Shown piece after piece: positions 16,212-25,639 of a stretch of DNA of 62,931 nt. The DNA is from a bacterium. GTDB lineage: Bacteria; Electryoneota; RPQS01. The position numbers and the translations under genes were made by a program. The notes beneath the pieces are model-generated. The model saw only the letters and a list, made by a program, of their open reading frames with translations, was not told the origin of the DNA and ran no database searches. Location: positions 1 through 62,931 of the forward strand of contig JABWCQ010000002.1 of the NCBI GenBank assembly GCA_013360195.1, in the 5' to 3' direction. The number at the start of each line of letters is the position of its first letter. The stretch's first letter is position 1.

Positions 16212-16916
16212 ATGCCGGAACAAGCGGGTTTGAAGGTTCCTCAACACGTTGCAATCATCATGGATGGCAACGGTCGCTGGGCGGCCGCAAAGGGTCTGAC
16301 GAAGATCGCGGGGCACAAGGAGGGTGTGAAGTCGGCTCGTGAGATTGTCAGGGTGTCTGGTGAAATCGGTGTGAAGTATCTGACATTGTACACATTCTCG
16401 ACTGAGAACTTTCGCAGGTCACGAGTCGAAGTGGACGCGCTCATGACACTTCTTGTCACAACGATTGGCAAGGAAGCGCGAAACTTGAACGAGAATAACG
16501 TGAAGCTAAGCGTTATTGGGCGACTGGAGGAAGTCTCCGGAGTAACCCGACGGGCACTGGAATCAGCGGTAGAAAAGCTTGCGAGCAATACCGGTCTGCA
16601 TTTGATTCTTGCGATTGCATACGGCGCCCGGACAGAAATTGTTGATGCGGTCAATCGTATTCTCAGTTCCGGCAAGAGTAGTGTTTCTGATCGAGATATA
16701 TCTCAGAATCTTTACACTTCGGAGATACCCGATCCGGACTTGATAATCCGAACGTCAGGCGAAATGCGATTGTCAAACTTTCTGTTATGGCAAGCAGCAT
16801 ATTCGGAACTTGTTGTGACTCCCGTACTATGGCCGGATTTTCGACGTGAACAATATCTCAGCGCGATTGAAGAGTATACGCTTCGGGAGCGCCGATTCGG
16901 AGCGAGACTGAAATGA
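16212..16916 (+). CDS. uppS: Undecaprenyl diphosphate synthase (cis-prenyltransferase)
   Basis: It extends FPP with IPP units to the C55 carrier for peptidoglycan and LPS. The catalytic D18 is in HVAIIMDGNGRWAAAKGL; LYTFSTENFRRSRVEV, IAYGARTEIVDAV and DLIIRTSGEMRLSNFLLWQ match the family. 234 residues. Its gene overlaps a FAD-domain gene and sits at the head of an envelope-biogenesis run that later includes dxr, another isoprenoid enzyme. Confidence 0.95.
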   Translation: MPEQAGLKVPQHVAIIMDGNGRWAAAKGLTKIAGHKEGVKSAREIVRVSGEIGVKYLTLYTFSTENFRRSRVEVDALMTLLVTTIGKEARNLNENNVKLSVIGRLEEVSGVTRRALESAVEKLASNTGLHLILAIAYGARTEIVDAVNRILSSGKSSVSDRDISQNLYTSEIPDPDLIIRTSGEMRLSNFLLWQAAYSELVVTPVLWPDFRREQYLSAIEEYTLRERRFGARLK

Positions 16917-17587
16917 CTCAAATCGTAAATTGGGAAGAGCGGCTGTCAAGTTCTGACTATGGATTGATGCAGTTGGCGCCATATCCGGTAGCGTCGCCAG
17001 CCAGTGTTGACGCTCTTGTTGGTATCGTGCAGCAATGTGCAGAACTGAATTGGCGCGTCCTGCCGATTGGTCAAGGAAGTTCGTTCCCGCAAAACTTTTC
17101 ACTAAGATCTGAACGAACATTCGCAATCTCAACCTCCAAGCTTCGTGAGATTTGCCGGTTAACAAACGGGAGAACTTACTGTCAGCCGGGAACTCCAGTC
17201 CAGCGAGTATTGATAAGCGATCATCCTTTGCACAGAAAGACGATAGGCGGCTTTCTATGCGGAGGCGGTGACTCTTCTGCCCGGAACGCGGTACGGTCAT
17301 TCTGGCATACCATTCAATGTTTGGAAGTGATTGACGCCAAGGGGAGGACGATGGCGCTACCCGGTCCTGCTTCACCTCAATTTCAACTTGGCCCATCGTC
17401 TTCTATTTTGATAGAATCACGCGGCAAGGCCGGAATAATAGTCGGAATTGAGTTCTGCGCGGATGAATTGCCGATAGACACCACCACCAAAAAACTTGTT
17501 TCAACTGCAACTGATACGTTGACTTCCCCATTGAGCAGGCAGGCGAGTGTCCGAAGTGCAGACGCTCTCTCTTTATACGACTGGTAG
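16913..17587 (+). CDS. Stand-alone PCMH-type FAD-binding domain protein
   Basis: The 224-residue protein resembles the FAD-binding half of glycolate oxidase (GlcD/GlcE) type flavoproteins. It has RVLPIGQGSSFPQN, KTIGGFLCGGGDSSARNAVR, LEVIDAKGRTM and GIIVGIEF, which form the FAD pocket. The substrate-binding C-terminal domain is missing. It overlaps uppS by ATGA and ends six bases before the tamB-like gene, an odd place for a glycolate-oxidase relative. A reduced redox subunit or a remnant are both possible. Confidence 0.75.
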   Translation: MTQIVNWEERLSSSDYGLMQLAPYPVASPASVDALVGIVQQCAELNWRVLPIGQGSSFPQNFSLRSERTFAISTSKLREICRLTNGRTYCQPGTPVQRVLISDHPLHRKTIGGFLCGGGDSSARNAVRSFWHTIQCLEVIDAKGRTMALPGPASPQFQLGPSSSILIESRGKAGIIVGIEFCADELPIDTTTKKLVSTATDTLTSPLSRQASVRSADALSLYDW

Positions 17588-17593
17588 AAGGCC

Positions 17594-20500
17594 ATGACTG
17601 AACATAGGGGGTTCAGGAACTGGCGCGGCTGGCGCCGAGTGGTGTGGGTTGCCGGTTTTGCGCTCGTGCTCATGACGTCAGTTGTACTGTTCTTTCCCAA
17701 CTCACTCGTGAACAAGCAGGTGGCCGCTGGAATAACAAGCTATCTCGTCGAGCAGTTAGGTCCAAGCGCAATTTGCGGCGAAATTGAGCTTGGTTGGCGT
17801 CACATTACTTTGCGGGATATACTGCTGCCTCTCGGAGGTTCGGGGTCCGAATTGACTATACCGTCACTTGAAGTTTCGATTGATCCGCTTGTCGCAATTT
17901 CCCAGCCAGGAGCATATGAGCGTATTGTCAGAACGATAAGTGTCCATGACCCGCGATTAACTCTAGTTCTTGAACAGGGTCAAAGCGCAAAGCAGGCAGA
18001 GTTACGAGTACCGGAAGAGGTTTTTATTGCGCTTGAACGTGTTGACAGCCTGCGCAACGTTGTCATCGACAGGGGCAAAATCACCATTCTGAAGGAAGAT
18101 TCAACTTTGTTCACGGTTTCTGACGTTCGCGGCAGTTTGAAAAACGAATCAGGGTATATTGACCTTTCAATAGGCGCCAAGACAAGGGGAACCGTTCCTT
18201 CCGCAATAAGATTCACCGGCACAATCTTTCCTCGAGAGCGAACGTTTCAAGTTTCGGGTTCAGTCGAGTTAAATGAAGTATTAATCGGTCTTGGCGGTTC
18301 GCAACGAGACTCTTTAGCGATTACCTCAGGCGAGATCAATGCTGAAGTTTCACAGTCGCACGACTCATTAACCTTAAAATGCGGTGTGGTCGCTTATGGA
18401 ACAGAGATAAGCCTATCAGGGAAATCACTATATGTTCCGGAGGCGAGGCTTGAACTTCGGAATGATGTTCTGAAGTGGTCGGATATCCGGATAAGGGGTG
18501 AAGGGATTAATGTCCACTCGAGCGGAACAGTGGACCTGTCTGATTCACTGAGACTGAGCGGCGCATTGAATTCCGAAGTGTCGTTGCCTGATGCACTCGG
18601 AGGATTTGTTCAATTTCCTCCAGGGACACGGGGCAAATTTCGAGTGAGCGGAGATTTGTCCGGGAGTTTGTTCTCGCCATTCCTCGACCTTGCGATTCGA
18701 GGCGACAGTATCACGTTCGCTTCAGAGCCAATTGATAGTCTGTTTGGCAATGCTCTGCTAAGTCGCACGGCAATAACTTTTGACTCAGTGCAGGTGATTT
18801 CCCAGTGGGGACCAATAGAGTTGGGCGGAGTTTACTCATTTTTTCAGAGTGATTCTCTGCACATATCCGGATGTTTTTGGCCGATCGATTTGCCGAGCTT
18901 GCTTGGTCAACAATGCGGAGTGCGGCAAGTTGAGTTTGCAGTTGACGGCACGGCAGCTAAACTTGAAACGGGCCTCGTTGTGCGCGATTCGACAGGCGAA
19001 CTTCTTGGAAGTGCCTCGGTCTTCGAATTTGATAAGACATGGAACTTTGTATTCCACAATCCCGACGGAGATAATGGACTAATACGATTCGGTCAACGTG
19101 AAGGCGCATGGAAATTGTCGGCATCGAACGCACACTCTCTGGTCCCGATTGCATTTCCAGGAATGAAGAGTGCATTGGAAACTATTCGGCAGTTCGAGTT
19201 TAACTTTGAAGGGGATCGAAATTCCGGTAAGAGCGATCTGGTCATTCAGACAGATGCTGAGAAGAACGAGGGTCTGACCAGAATCCTTCGAAATTTGGAG
19301 TTTGACGGTAATTACGAACGTAATGTGGCAGACCAGTTGGGGTTTACCGGCAATTGGTACGGGATTTCCGGTGACGGCGAGGAGTTCTTTGGACAAGGTA
19401 AAGTGCAGGTTGCCGGTGAGAGGATTACGATAGAGAGCATCTATATAGACGAAGCCGGCGCGCTGTCAGGCACAATTGATGTAGATTCATCTCAAGTTGA
19501 CTTGCGAATGTCCGTGGATGAATTGCCGTTGTCGAGAATGCCGTGGATAGCTCCTGCCGCTGAAAAGTGGCGACTTTCGGGAGACTTGTCAGGCGAAATT
19601 TCGGTGGCAGGCAATGTGGATTCGCTTGAGTGGTATGCGGACGTAAGTCTCGTTAACGGAATAGCCCAAGGTGTACCGGGGTACTGGGGACTTTTGACCG
19701 CCGATGGAAAGAAAGCGCGTGCCGATCAGCTCTACTTAAGCTTCGGAAGGGGAGTCCGAAGTATCTTTGAAGCGACGGGCAGCGTTGATGCAGGTTCAAA
19801 CTCAGTCGACCTACGCGTCAATTTTCCAGCTTCGGATTGTGCCGATTTCATTCAGGCTCTTGCGGGAAAGACCGGAATATTGTCCGGTGACCTTGATGGA
19901 GAGGTACTGATATTCGGGGACTTGACTCGGCCAGACGTTGTCGCCAGTGTGCGAGTCGAAGCGGGCGAATTACTTGGCGAACTTGCTGTCGACAGGTTCG
20001 CAATTGATGCAACATTGGGGACAGAGATTGATGGGCGCAGGCTGCTCGCCATCCCACAGCTTTCGTTTTACAAGGAAGGTGAGTATTCGTTTTCCGGCGA
20101 ATTGTCCGCAGAACCAGTTGAAGGCGGAAGATTCAAGGCATATCTTGGAGGCGAAGGGGACTTTCTAGACATGCTTGAACAGGTTGACGCGGATTTCACT
20201 TCCAACGGCAGCCAATCAAAGCTGCATGTCGAAGTAGGAGGAACATGGAACAATCCTCGATTTGAGGGTGGCGAGCTGACAATACAGAAGGGGGCGTTTA
20301 CCTATCCTCCTGCTGCGCCCGGCGAGCTGGTCATGACAACGTATATTAGTTTGAACAGCTCTGGAGTTGTTGACTCAGGTCTAATTAGAATAGATGAGGG
20401 TTCCGATTATCTACAGATTGAGTTGCTTGATTCAAGTGACGATAGAGTCATCGAACGAGACCCTCTCATAATACCAAAACCTCGCATTGAGTTGGGTGTG

Positions 20501-21748
20501 CTTTTGATCAGCACATCTCCGGACGGTATTAATGTACGACTCCCGGGCTTCATGAAGCCAGAATGGCTTGGACGGTTAAGAACATTGTCTGCAGATGAAT
20601 CGGGCATTAGTATTAGCCAATTGGGCGACTCTCGATTGAGTATAGCAGGTGACGTACAGATTGAAGACGCACGTTTCACGTTTCCGTTCATCTCATACGG
20701 TGGCAACCGAATGCGACCCGTTACGAAATGGCTGGTGGATAGATTGTATGAGGCAGAATGGGACCTCAGTATTACGATGGGGAACGGTTCGCATTATGAC
20801 GTCGAGATTACAGGATTCAAAGACTCGGAGTTATTCACACAAATTGGCCGGAATGCCTTTCTTGGCACAGTGGCTGAATATCTTGATCATATTTCGGTAG
20901 ACGCACTGGTTTCACCTACTGAATCACCATTGGTCATGGTCGGCTCACTTCAGGACTCAAGTTTAAGGATAAGCGGCAGATTGACGAGTACGAGTGGGAA
21001 AGCTGACTATCTTGACCAAACATTTTGGATCGAGGAGCTGCAAGCGGACTTCGACGAGACGGACATCTTCCCGGTTATAAGCGGACGAGCTGCGACATAC
21101 GGCCTGGACTCCGTCGGCAGAACCTTGCCGGTATTTCTAACAATATACGAAATAGACGAGGAAACCGGCACGCGAATACCGTACGGGAGATTTGAAGACG
21201 TTACGTACGTCCTCGAGGCTGACGGTTATCCAGCACAGGAGCAAGTCCTCGGGCTATTGGGCTATGATGTGACGGAATTCTCGCAAGGGAAAGCCGAGCA
21301 ATTGTTAACACGCACTGCGATGACAGCCGCAAAGAGATTATGGCTTGATCCAATTTCAAGAAAGCTCGAGCGCGCGACATTTCTCGACGAGATTTCTCTT
21401 GCGCCAGGCGGAGGGGCCAGCGCGAGTGTGTTTCGACAGCAGAGAAATGAGGTACTGGTGGACACTCTTGAAGCGACAGGTGTAATACGATTGCTTAAGG
21501 GCTCAAACGTTACTGTGGGGAAGTACGTGACAAAGGATGTATTTGTCACGTACACCGGTGAGCTAGCGGAAGCCGCAGGAGAGATAGAAGGCGGACGGCT
21601 CGGACTCATCCATTATTGGAACCTGCAGTATCGCGTAATTCCCGTGAGTCCGGATTTTGTGCTTGATTTTGCCGTTGAGTACGATGAAGCCAGCCGCCAA
21701 CGCGATGAATCAGTTGCCCTAAAGTATTCTTTTGTATTGGAGCCTTGA
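17594..21748 (+). CDS. tamB: TamB/AsmA-like envelope protein (1384 aa)
   Basis: A very long protein with one N-terminal inner-membrane helix (about residues 15-36, RVVWVAGFALVLMTSVVLFF) and over 1,300 residues of repeated beta-strand AsmA/DUF490-like sequence. This should form a hydrophobic groove spanning the periplasm for phospholipid transport or barrel assembly. The C-terminal part (YVLEADGYPAQEQVLGLLGY; TRTAMTAAKRLWLDPISRKL) resembles the TamB C-terminal domain. It is followed at once by bamA, as in many phyla where TamA is absent. I assign the name by architecture and context; other AsmA-like family members are possible. Confidence 0.85.
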   Translation: MTEHRGFRNWRGWRRVVWVAGFALVLMTSVVLFFPNSLVNKQVAAGITSYLVEQLGPSAICGEIELGWRHITLRDILLPLGGSGSELTIPSLEVSIDPLVAISQPGAYERIVRTISVHDPRLTLVLEQGQSAKQAELRVPEEVFIALERVDSLRNVVIDRGKITILKEDSTLFTVSDVRGSLKNESGYIDLSIGAKTRGTVPSAIRFTGTIFPRERTFQVSGSVELNEVLIGLGGSQRDSLAITSGEINAEVSQSHDSLTLKCGVVAYGTEISLSGKSLYVPEARLELRNDVLKWSDIRIRGEGINVHSSGTVDLSDSLRLSGALNSEVSLPDALGGFVQFPPGTRGKFRVSGDLSGSLFSPFLDLAIRGDSITFASEPIDSLFGNALLSRTAITFDSVQVISQWGPIELGGVYSFFQSDSLHISGCFWPIDLPSLLGQQCGVRQVEFAVDGTAAKLETGLVVRDSTGELLGSASVFEFDKTWNFVFHNPDGDNGLIRFGQREGAWKLSASNAHSLVPIAFPGMKSALETIRQFEFNFEGDRNSGKSDLVIQTDAEKNEGLTRILRNLEFDGNYERNVADQLGFTGNWYGISGDGEEFFGQGKVQVAGERITIESIYIDEAGALSGTIDVDSSQVDLRMSVDELPLSRMPWIAPAAEKWRLSGDLSGEISVAGNVDSLEWYADVSLVNGIAQGVPGYWGLLTADGKKARADQLYLSFGRGVRSIFEATGSVDAGSNSVDLRVNFPASDCADFIQALAGKTGILSGDLDGEVLIFGDLTRPDVVASVRVEAGELLGELAVDRFAIDATLGTEIDGRRLLAIPQLSFYKEGEYSFSGELSAEPVEGGRFKAYLGGEGDFLDMLEQVDADFTSNGSQSKLHVEVGGTWNNPRFEGGELTIQKGAFTYPPAAPGELVMTTYISLNSSGVVDSGLIRIDEGSDYLQIELLDSSDDRVIERDPLIIPKPRIELGVLLISTSPDGINVRLPGFMKPEWLGRLRTLSADESGISISQLGDSRLSIAGDVQIEDARFTFPFISYGGNRMRPVTKWLVDRLYEAEWDLSITMGNGSHYDVEITGFKDSELFTQIGRNAFLGTVAEYLDHISVDALVSPTESPLVMVGSLQDSSLRISGRLTSTSGKADYLDQTFWIEELQADFDETDIFPVISGRAATYGLDSVGRTLPVFLTIYEIDEETGTRIPYGRFEDVTYVLEADGYPAQEQVLGLLGYDVTEFSQGKAEQLLTRTAMTAAKRLWLDPISRKLERATFLDEISLAPGGGASASVFRQQRNEVLVDTLEATGVIRLLKGSNVTVGKYVTKDVFVTYTGELAEAAGEIEGGRLGLIHYWNLQYRVIPVSPDFVLDFAVEYDEASRQRDESVALKYSFVLEP

Positions 21749-24055
21749 TTGAAGAGATTCGTCTTGACATTTCTATCCGTCATATTACTTGTTCTATGTT
21801 CAGTCCCAGCGCTCGCGCAGGATCGGCTCCGCGTCCTGGGGATTTCAATTGAAGGCAACGAGGCAACGGACGCAGGCTTGATACGCGCCCATTCGGGACT
21901 TTCCGTTGGAAAGGATATCACTGGAGACGATATTCAAAGTGCGATTCGGCAGCTTTGGAAGCTGGGGTTGTTCAGCGACGTGAAAATTGTTGAAGAGCGT
22001 AGCACTGCAGAAGGTGTGTACCTCAGAATTGACGTAAGGGAGTTTCGAAGATTAGACAAGATAGAAGTTAAGGGCAATCGAAAGCTCAAGGGTGATGACC
22101 TTAAAAATGTGCTGACATTGACAACCGGCCAGGTTGTGCGCCCAGCAGATGTTTCCAGACTAAAGCAATCCTTGACCAAGAAATATGAAGAGATGGGGTA
22201 TCTGCTGTCAGAGATTCAAATTGAACAGGACACACTTGAAAGCAACGGCCGCGTCCGCGTAAACGTCGAGATTCAAGAGGGTGACCGGGTCAAAGTAAGG
22301 CAGGTTGAATTCGAGGGCAATGATGCATTCGCCGACAAGAAATTGCGCAAGCGCATACGAACCACGCGAAAAACGCTGTTTCGGTCGGGAGAATATAAAC
22401 GGGAAAAGATAGAAGAGGACAAGGCAGCACTCGTTGCGTTCTATCAGAGTCAAGGTTATCGAGATGCGGAAGTTGTAGGTGACACGGCAGTCTATACAGA
22501 AGACAAGCGCGGCCTGATTCTAACTTTCAGCATCAATGAAGGTCCAGTCTACAAGTACGGCACATTCACTTGGGCGAACCAGAGATTGTTCTCTGAGGAG
22601 GAATTGAGCAGGAAACTTCGCGTGGAGTCCGGTGAAAAATATAATAGAACGGACTTCGACAGAAGCATGGCCGAGATCGGTTCGATGTACTACGACAAGG
22701 GGTACATTTATGCAACGGTGAATCCGGTAGAAACGGTGAAAGACAGTCACATTGTCGACGTGAAACTTGAAGTTTCAGAAGGCAGTGAGTTCAAAGTAAA
22801 TCAGATTTACGTTACGGGAAACACCAAAACGAAGGAAAAAGTGATACGCAGAGAGTTCACTTTGTATCCGGGTGAGACATTTGATGTTTCAAAACTTCGC
22901 CGATCAATTCGCGAAGTGACAATATTGAATTATTTTGCCAGTGTAGTACCGGATGTATTGCCCATATCTGACAATCTGGTCGATCTATATATCAACGTAG
23001 AAGAGAAATCAACTGACCAGGCAAACGTTTCGGCGGGGTATAGTCAACGAGACGGTTTCATAGGCTCGGTTGGATTCCAGATGAACAATTTGCTCGGAAA
23101 CGGGCAACAGTTCGGATTAGATTGGAGCTTTGGGAATCGCTATCATTCTGTCTCACTCAGCTTTACGGAACCTTGGTTCAGAAACACCCGGACTTTGCTG
23201 GGGGTAAGTTTCTTTGACACATACAGAAGCCAGAACAACTTATACGGATTCAATGAGAACATTATCGGCGGCACACTTAGAGTAGGACGTCGGCTACGAT
23301 GGCCAGATGACTACTTCCGGATAGACTACATTTATCGTCTTGACAGATCAATATACACCGACTTTACGGACGACTTCATTGGCAACAATCCTCGCAATCT
23401 TGTGGAGGATGATCCTCGGATTTCCTCGAGTTTGACTCAGTTGATAACCCGTGACAGCAGGAATGAGGCAGAGTTTCCTTCACAAGGATCAGTCAACTCC
23501 TTGCGCCTTGAAATGACGGGCGGGCCAATGCTTGGAGATGATCAGTTCTTCAAAACGGAACTGGGCAATCAATGGTATTCGCCGCTTCTGGGTGATCTTG
23601 TCTTGATGTCAGAAACAAAGGCGGGAGTCCTTGAGCAGTTGAGCGAAGATTCGCGTGACGTGCCATATTTTGATTATTTCTTTATGGGAGGTTCGGGCCT
23701 CTCACTTGGCACCAGCCTCCGAGGCTATGACGACCGTGACGTCGGACCACAAAGCGGCAGCTATGCCTTGGGGGGCAAGACTATGTTCAAACAGTCGCTT
23801 GAGCTTCGATACCCGATTGTAAGGAATCCGACAATCTACGTGCTTGGATTTGCTGAGGGTGGTAACGTTTGGGCTCGGTACGAGGACACTAATCCTGGCG
23901 ATCTCCGCAAATCGATTGGCTTCGGAGCCCGACTATTCATGCCTTTCATAGGCATGATCGGTCTGGACTACGGGTACGGTATAGACAACTATGACAGCCG
24001 TGGAATTCGGTATGGCCGATGGCTGCCACATTTCCAATTTGGTCGCACATTCTAG
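21749..24055 (+). CDS. bamA: Outer-membrane protein assembly factor BamA
   Basis: The core of the BAM complex, inserting barrels into the outer membrane. Signal peptide MKRFVLTFLSVILLVLCSVP then ALAQ; five POTRA-like repeats (for example VYLRIDVREFRRLDKIEVKG) to about residue 425; then a 16-strand barrel with the conserved R658-G659-Y660 in SLRGYDDRD and a C-terminal FQFGRTF. 768 residues. The TTG at 21749 directly follows the tamB stop. Followed by a Skp-like chaperone gene as in many Gram-negatives. Confidence 0.95.
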   Translation: MKRFVLTFLSVILLVLCSVPALAQDRLRVLGISIEGNEATDAGLIRAHSGLSVGKDITGDDIQSAIRQLWKLGLFSDVKIVEERSTAEGVYLRIDVREFRRLDKIEVKGNRKLKGDDLKNVLTLTTGQVVRPADVSRLKQSLTKKYEEMGYLLSEIQIEQDTLESNGRVRVNVEIQEGDRVKVRQVEFEGNDAFADKKLRKRIRTTRKTLFRSGEYKREKIEEDKAALVAFYQSQGYRDAEVVGDTAVYTEDKRGLILTFSINEGPVYKYGTFTWANQRLFSEEELSRKLRVESGEKYNRTDFDRSMAEIGSMYYDKGYIYATVNPVETVKDSHIVDVKLEVSEGSEFKVNQIYVTGNTKTKEKVIRREFTLYPGETFDVSKLRRSIREVTILNYFASVVPDVLPISDNLVDLYINVEEKSTDQANVSAGYSQRDGFIGSVGFQMNNLLGNGQQFGLDWSFGNRYHSVSLSFTEPWFRNTRTLLGVSFFDTYRSQNNLYGFNENIIGGTLRVGRRLRWPDDYFRIDYIYRLDRSIYTDFTDDFIGNNPRNLVEDDPRISSSLTQLITRDSRNEAEFPSQGSVNSLRLEMTGGPMLGDDQFFKTELGNQWYSPLLGDLVLMSETKAGVLEQLSEDSRDVPYFDYFFMGGSGLSLGTSLRGYDDRDVGPQSGSYALGGKTMFKQSLELRYPIVRNPTIYVLGFAEGGNVWARYEDTNPGDLRKSIGFGARLFMPFIGMIGLDYGYGIDNYDSRGIRYGRWLPHFQFGRTF

Positions 24056-24074
24056 TTTAATCAGAGGATTTGTC

Positions 24075-24590
24075 ATGACACGCTTCAGCGTAGTTATACT
24101 TGCATTTGCATTGGGCATCGCGCCGAGCATTGCAAAGGAAATTAAGATCGGCTATATAGATTCAGAAGCAATTCTTCAGCAGTATCCTGACTATCAGGAG
24201 GCCCAGCGCAAGCTGCAGGAGGAAGAGCAGAAGTATATTTCGGAGGCGCAGGCGAAAGAGCAAGTTGTCAATTCGATGCTGGAAGAAATACAGCAGCAAA
24301 GTCTCATGCTGTCGGCCGAGGCTCGTACCGAGAGAGAGCAGAAGCTCATGGAGAAGAGGCGCGAGCTTGAGCAGTTTCGTGTTGAAACTTGGGGAGAAGG
24401 GGGCAAGCTTTACACGAAAAATCTTGAACTCTCACGACCAATTCTCGAGAAAATCAACCAAGCAATTGAGAAGATAAGCCAGCAGGACGGCTATGACATG
24501 GTATTTGATGCGGCTGGTGGAAACATTGTGTTCGCACTTCCGCAGCACGACATAACTGAAATCGTACTGGCAGAACTCAAGAAGGAGTAG
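24075..24590 (+). CDS. Skp/OmpH-like periplasmic chaperone
   Basis: It has a signal peptide (MTRFSVVILAFALGIAPSIA) followed by KIGYIDSEAILQQYPDYQEA, the usual opening of OmpH proteins, then a long coiled coil (about residues 45-125) and a small beta end domain (MVFDAAGGNIVFAL). 171 residues. AGAGGA-like Shine-Dalgarno (CAGAGGATTTGTC) precedes the ATG at 24075. It would hold unfolded barrels for BamA. Position between bamA and lpxD is conserved in E. coli as well. Confidence 0.92.
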   Translation: MTRFSVVILAFALGIAPSIAKEIKIGYIDSEAILQQYPDYQEAQRKLQEEEQKYISEAQAKEQVVNSMLEEIQQQSLMLSAEARTEREQKLMEKRRELEQFRVETWGEGGKLYTKNLELSRPILEKINQAIEKISQQDGYDMVFDAAGGNIVFALPQHDITEIVLAELKKE

Positions 24591-24592
24591 TC

Positions 24593-25639
24593 GTGACAAG
24601 CATCACGGCCGGTCAGCTGACCAAACTTGTGAACGGTAAACTTTTCGGCGATGGCGATAGGGAGCTTATCGGAGTTGCACCGCTTGAGACGGCGGATCGC
24701 TCAGAGGTTTCGTTTCTCGCCAATGCGAAGTATGCCCGGCTGCTTGAGGAAACACAGGCAGGTGTTGTTTTGGTGGCACAAGGAATTCGGAGATCTACTG
24801 GCGACTGCATAGAGACTCTTGATCCTTATGCCGCATTCGTAATGGCGCTGGAGTTTTTCAATCCTGCGCCGGTATTTGGTACCGGCATTCATCCCACTGC
24901 AATTATTTCCGAGGAGGCCGCAATTGATGAGGATGTGTATGTTGGCCCGGGATGCATTATCGAATCATCAGCACGGATTGGCAAAGGCAGCAGACTGATA
25001 GCAATGAACTACATCGGCCAGAATGCGCGCATTGGGGCAGGGAGTATCTTACACCCGGGTGTCCACGTAAGACATGATTGTGAAGTCGGCGAACGAGTTA
25101 CAATACACTGTGGAACGATTGTTGGTTCAGATGGATTTGGATTCGCAATGGAAAGCGGCCGATTTCGCAAGATTCCGCAAGTTGGAATTGTCGTAATCGA
25201 GAGTGACGTTGAGATTGGTGCAAATTCGACAATTGACCGCGCGACAATGGGTGAGACTCGAATTGGAGAAGGCACCAAGATTGACAATTTGGTACAGATC
25301 GCGCATAACGTACGAATCGGGAAGCACTGCGTCATCGCAGCACAAGCGGGAATATCGGGATCTACCCAGATAGGAGACTATTGCCGGATCGGAGGACAGG
25401 CAGGGTTTGTCGGACACATACGAATCGGCGATGGTTCAGCCTTTGGTGCTCAAAGCGGCGTTGCGACGGACGTTGCAGCAGGTGAGATTCTCTCCGGCAG
25501 TCCCGCACGCCCGCACAATTTGTGGAAGAGAATGGAAGCAGCGCTTCCGAGACTTCCGGAATTGCTGCGTCGGGTGCGAAGGATAGAGGAGCGTTTAGGA
25601 ATCGAGCATCGCACAAACGAGGAGAAGAGTGAGCGATAA
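24593..25639 (+). CDS. lpxD: UDP-3-O-acylglucosamine N-acyltransferase LpxD
   Basis: The third step of lipid A synthesis: N-acylation of UDP-3-O-acyl-GlcN. An N-terminal uridine-binding domain (VSFLANAKYARLLEETQ) leads into a left-handed beta helix of hexapeptide repeats; the catalytic histidine region is IDNLVQIAHNVRIGKHCVIAAQ. 348 residues. AAGGAG (24582-24587) lies five bases before the GTG start. It overlaps lpxC-fabZ by eleven bases. Confidence 0.95.
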   Translation: MTSITAGQLTKLVNGKLFGDGDRELIGVAPLETADRSEVSFLANAKYARLLEETQAGVVLVAQGIRRSTGDCIETLDPYAAFVMALEFFNPAPVFGTGIHPTAIISEEAAIDEDVYVGPGCIIESSARIGKGSRLIAMNYIGQNARIGAGSILHPGVHVRHDCEVGERVTIHCGTIVGSDGFGFAMESGRFRKIPQVGIVVIESDVEIGANSTIDRATMGETRIGEGTKIDNLVQIAHNVRIGKHCVIAAQAGISGSTQIGDYCRIGGQAGFVGHIRIGDGSAFGAQSGVATDVAAGEILSGSPARPHNLWKRMEAALPRLPELLRRVRRIEERLGIEHRTNEEKSER

